Shown: piece by piece, positions 6,443 through 7,762 of the stretch | Layout of the letters: every line of letters begins with the position of its first letter | Numbering within the stretch: position 1 is the first letter of the stretch | Origin: Alphaproteobacteria bacterium | Lineage (GTDB): Bacteria; Pseudomonadota; Alphaproteobacteria; Rhizobiales; Hyphomicrobiaceae | Assembly: GCA_024279745.1 (NCBI GenBank) | Contig: JAJRRE010000207.1 | Span: 1-7,762, forward strand | Direction: 5' to 3' | DNA length: 7,762 nucleotides | Program-made: the position numbers and the translations under genes | The notes under the pieces: model-generated | Seen by the model: only the letters and a program-made list of their open reading frames with translations | What the model was told of the DNA's origin: nothing | Databases searched by the model: none

Positions 6443-7753
6443 CTAAATTCGTTCCAAGCCCGGTTCAAGATCAAGATAATGTGTGGCCATTGCGACGCCG
6501 TGCACCGTGTAGGCACTTATGAAAACCGATTGCAATCTGGTTCGTTTATTCTGTCCATAAAATTGCAACACGCCTTTGAGCATTTCGGGAAAACTAACTT
6601 CCGCGGGCAAACCGCCGTCTCCCGTACCGATCATGGGAAGCATTGCCGATCTATATTTTGTTCCAAGCAACCGGCCGCTGCGCCTTTCAACCGCCCGCAA
6701 TGTTTTTAGCGTGACCGTTTCGACATATTCCGCATTCGCCCTCGCACCGCTTCTAAACGCGCCTTCCACTGCTGCGACATGAAAGATCCGCAAAACATTA
6801 TTTGTTGCCTTGAGGCTGCCTGATGTTGTGTCATGTACCGTACCAATGCGTGAATATTGCCGCCCCCGCATCGCTTGTTTCAACGACATGGCGATAGTAT
6901 CCTCAATAACCCGCTCCTGGTCGTCTTTGGCTGCACCGGCATAACGGATCAATGCTGAAATGGACCGACCGATAAACCGGTCCATCTCCATATCGGTGTT
7001 TTCCGAGTTCACCCAGGCATCGACATCGTGAACATGCAGCATGTCACCAGTTTTCAAACCGATAATCTTCTTGGGATCATTTTTCAAGCGGTAGCAAATT
7101 GTAGCAGGCTGGGCCGGCAGCATATCTTGTTCGGGAATATCGCTAAGTCTTTGGCGCAGTATCAAAGATGCAATCAATACCTTGGAATCCACCAGTTTGT
7201 CGGGCTCAACCATTTGCGCAAAGAATTTGCTGACCGGTACGTGGCGAACAATAGTATGTTCGTTATCACCTTTTACGCCGCCTTTTACCTGGTCACTTTC
7301 TGGTGCTTTATTTGCGTCAGTCACCACAGCATAATAGAGGAATATTCGCTCCGACGTCCCGCCGGGAGAGGCATAAAACTGCGCGATCAGTTCCGGTCTT
7401 TTTATGATATACCCCGCTTCCTCGCGCACTTCGCGAATGGCGCAATCCTCCATGGTTTCACCAGGCATCGGCATACCAGCAACAGTTTCATCCAGCTGAC
7501 CATCATTGAGCGCAACAAAACCAGCCTCGCTTTGTGCACAGCGCAGTGTTGGCGCTCTGAACTGGCGCACCAGCACCACTTCCTTGCTGTCAGACTTATA
7601 GAGGATGATCGCAGCGGCATTACCTCGTTCAAAAACGAGCCAGGGAAAGAATGGTGAAAACTGCCCATCGGGCAATTCGTGCGCCGCAGTTATTTCATCA
7701 ATCTTGAATACGTGATCGAATACACGCTCTATTGATTTTATTTTAACTTCCAT
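6443..7753 (-). CDS. Nudix hydrolase (ADP-ribose pyrophosphatase-like) fused to a divergent macro domain
   Basis: This 436-residue protein has two domains. Residues 1 to about 203 form a Nudix hydrolase. The Nudix box runs from Gly93 to Tyr115 and fits G-x5-E-x7-REUxEExGU exactly, with Glu108, Glu111 and Glu112 as metal ligands. ASPGGTSER (128-136) follows, with Pro130 fifteen residues after the box, the marker of ADP-ribose pyrophosphatases such as NudF; NudK is also similar. Residues about 229-428 read as a macro domain: IGLKTGDMLHVHDVDAWVNSEN is the first strand and loop, and AMLPMIGTGDGGLP (370-383) corresponds to the phosphate-binding loop 2. Loop 1 lacks the usual GGGGV run, so binding or catalysis may differ from classical ADP-ribose deacetylases. 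Both domains point to ADP-ribose or an NAD-derived nucleotide. The ATG at 7753 gives the NudK/NudF N-terminal length, but only nine upstream bases are visible, with no in-frame stop and no Shine-Dalgarno. Usual NudF is about 200 residues, so this is a true fusion with the macro domain. The phospholipase gene follows within 33-57 bases. Confidence 0.85.
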   Translation of the reverse strand: MEVKIKSIERVFDHVFKIDEITAAHELPDGQFSPFFPWLVFERGNAAAIILYKSDSKEVVLVRQFRAPTLRCAQSEAGFVALNDGQLDETVAGMPMPGETMEDCAIREVREEAGYIIKRPELIAQFYASPGGTSERIFLYYAVVTDANKAPESDQVKGGVKGDNEHTIVRHVPVSKFFAQMVEPDKLVDSKVLIASLILRQRLSDIPEQDMLPAQPATICYRLKNDPKKIIGLKTGDMLHVHDVDAWVNSENTDMEMDRFIGRSISALIRYAGAAKDDQERVIEDTIAMSLKQAMRGRQYSRIGTVHDTTSGSLKATNNVLRIFHVAAVEGAFRSGARANAEYVETVTLKTLRAVERRSGRLLGTKYRSAMLPMIGTGDGGLPAEVSFPEMLKGVLQFYGQNKRTRLQSVFISAYTVHGVAMATHYLDLEPGLERI

Positions 7754-7762
7754 TTTACGCGC

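Noticed and set aside
7028..7657. + strand open frame of 209 codons opposite the Nudix domain
   Set aside because: The opposite strand encodes a perfect Nudix box and the ADP-ribose pyrophosphatase signature; this translation shows no recognisable domain.

Overview
The window carries two unrelated gene blocks that converge on a gap of about 108 bases. Protein families and moderately high GC suggest a Pseudomonadota genome, probably an alphaproteobacterium. The lineage is inferred from protein resemblance and general base use, not from a marker gene.

Left block (bases 1-4153, + strand) is polyamine (putrescine) catabolism. It holds a glutamine-synthetase-family gamma-glutamylpolyamine synthetase (PuuA/SpuI type, 5' end cut by the window edge), a class III PLP aminotransferase of the SpuC putrescine:pyruvate type, and an FAD-dependent gamma-glutamylputrescine oxidase of the PuuB/OrdL type. 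Together they would glutamylate putrescine or a related polyamine and remove its amino group by oxidation or transamination, feeding GABA or gamma-glutamyl-GABA formation. The aldehyde dehydrogenase and gamma-glutamyl-GABA hydrolase that complete the route are not in the window. A hairpin with a short T-tract overlaps the stop codon of the oxidase gene and may end this operon.

Right block (bases 7753-4262, - strand) is a compact two-gene unit. The first gene encodes an unusual fusion: an N-terminal Nudix hydrolase with ADP-ribose pyrophosphatase hallmarks, followed by a divergent macro domain (ADP-ribose-binding fold). A short gap later comes a protein of about 707 residues with about seven membrane helices and a C-terminal patatin-like phospholipase domain. 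Both domains of the first protein point to ADP-ribose or a related NAD-derived nucleotide, and the second is a plausible membrane-damaging or lipid-remodelling effector. This pairing is the most interesting part of the window and a candidate NAD-metabolite-controlled signalling or defence system. That role is inferred from architecture and gene order only.

I saw no tRNA, rRNA, CRISPR array, insertion sequence or long repeat. No gene-free stretch exceeds about 110 bases.
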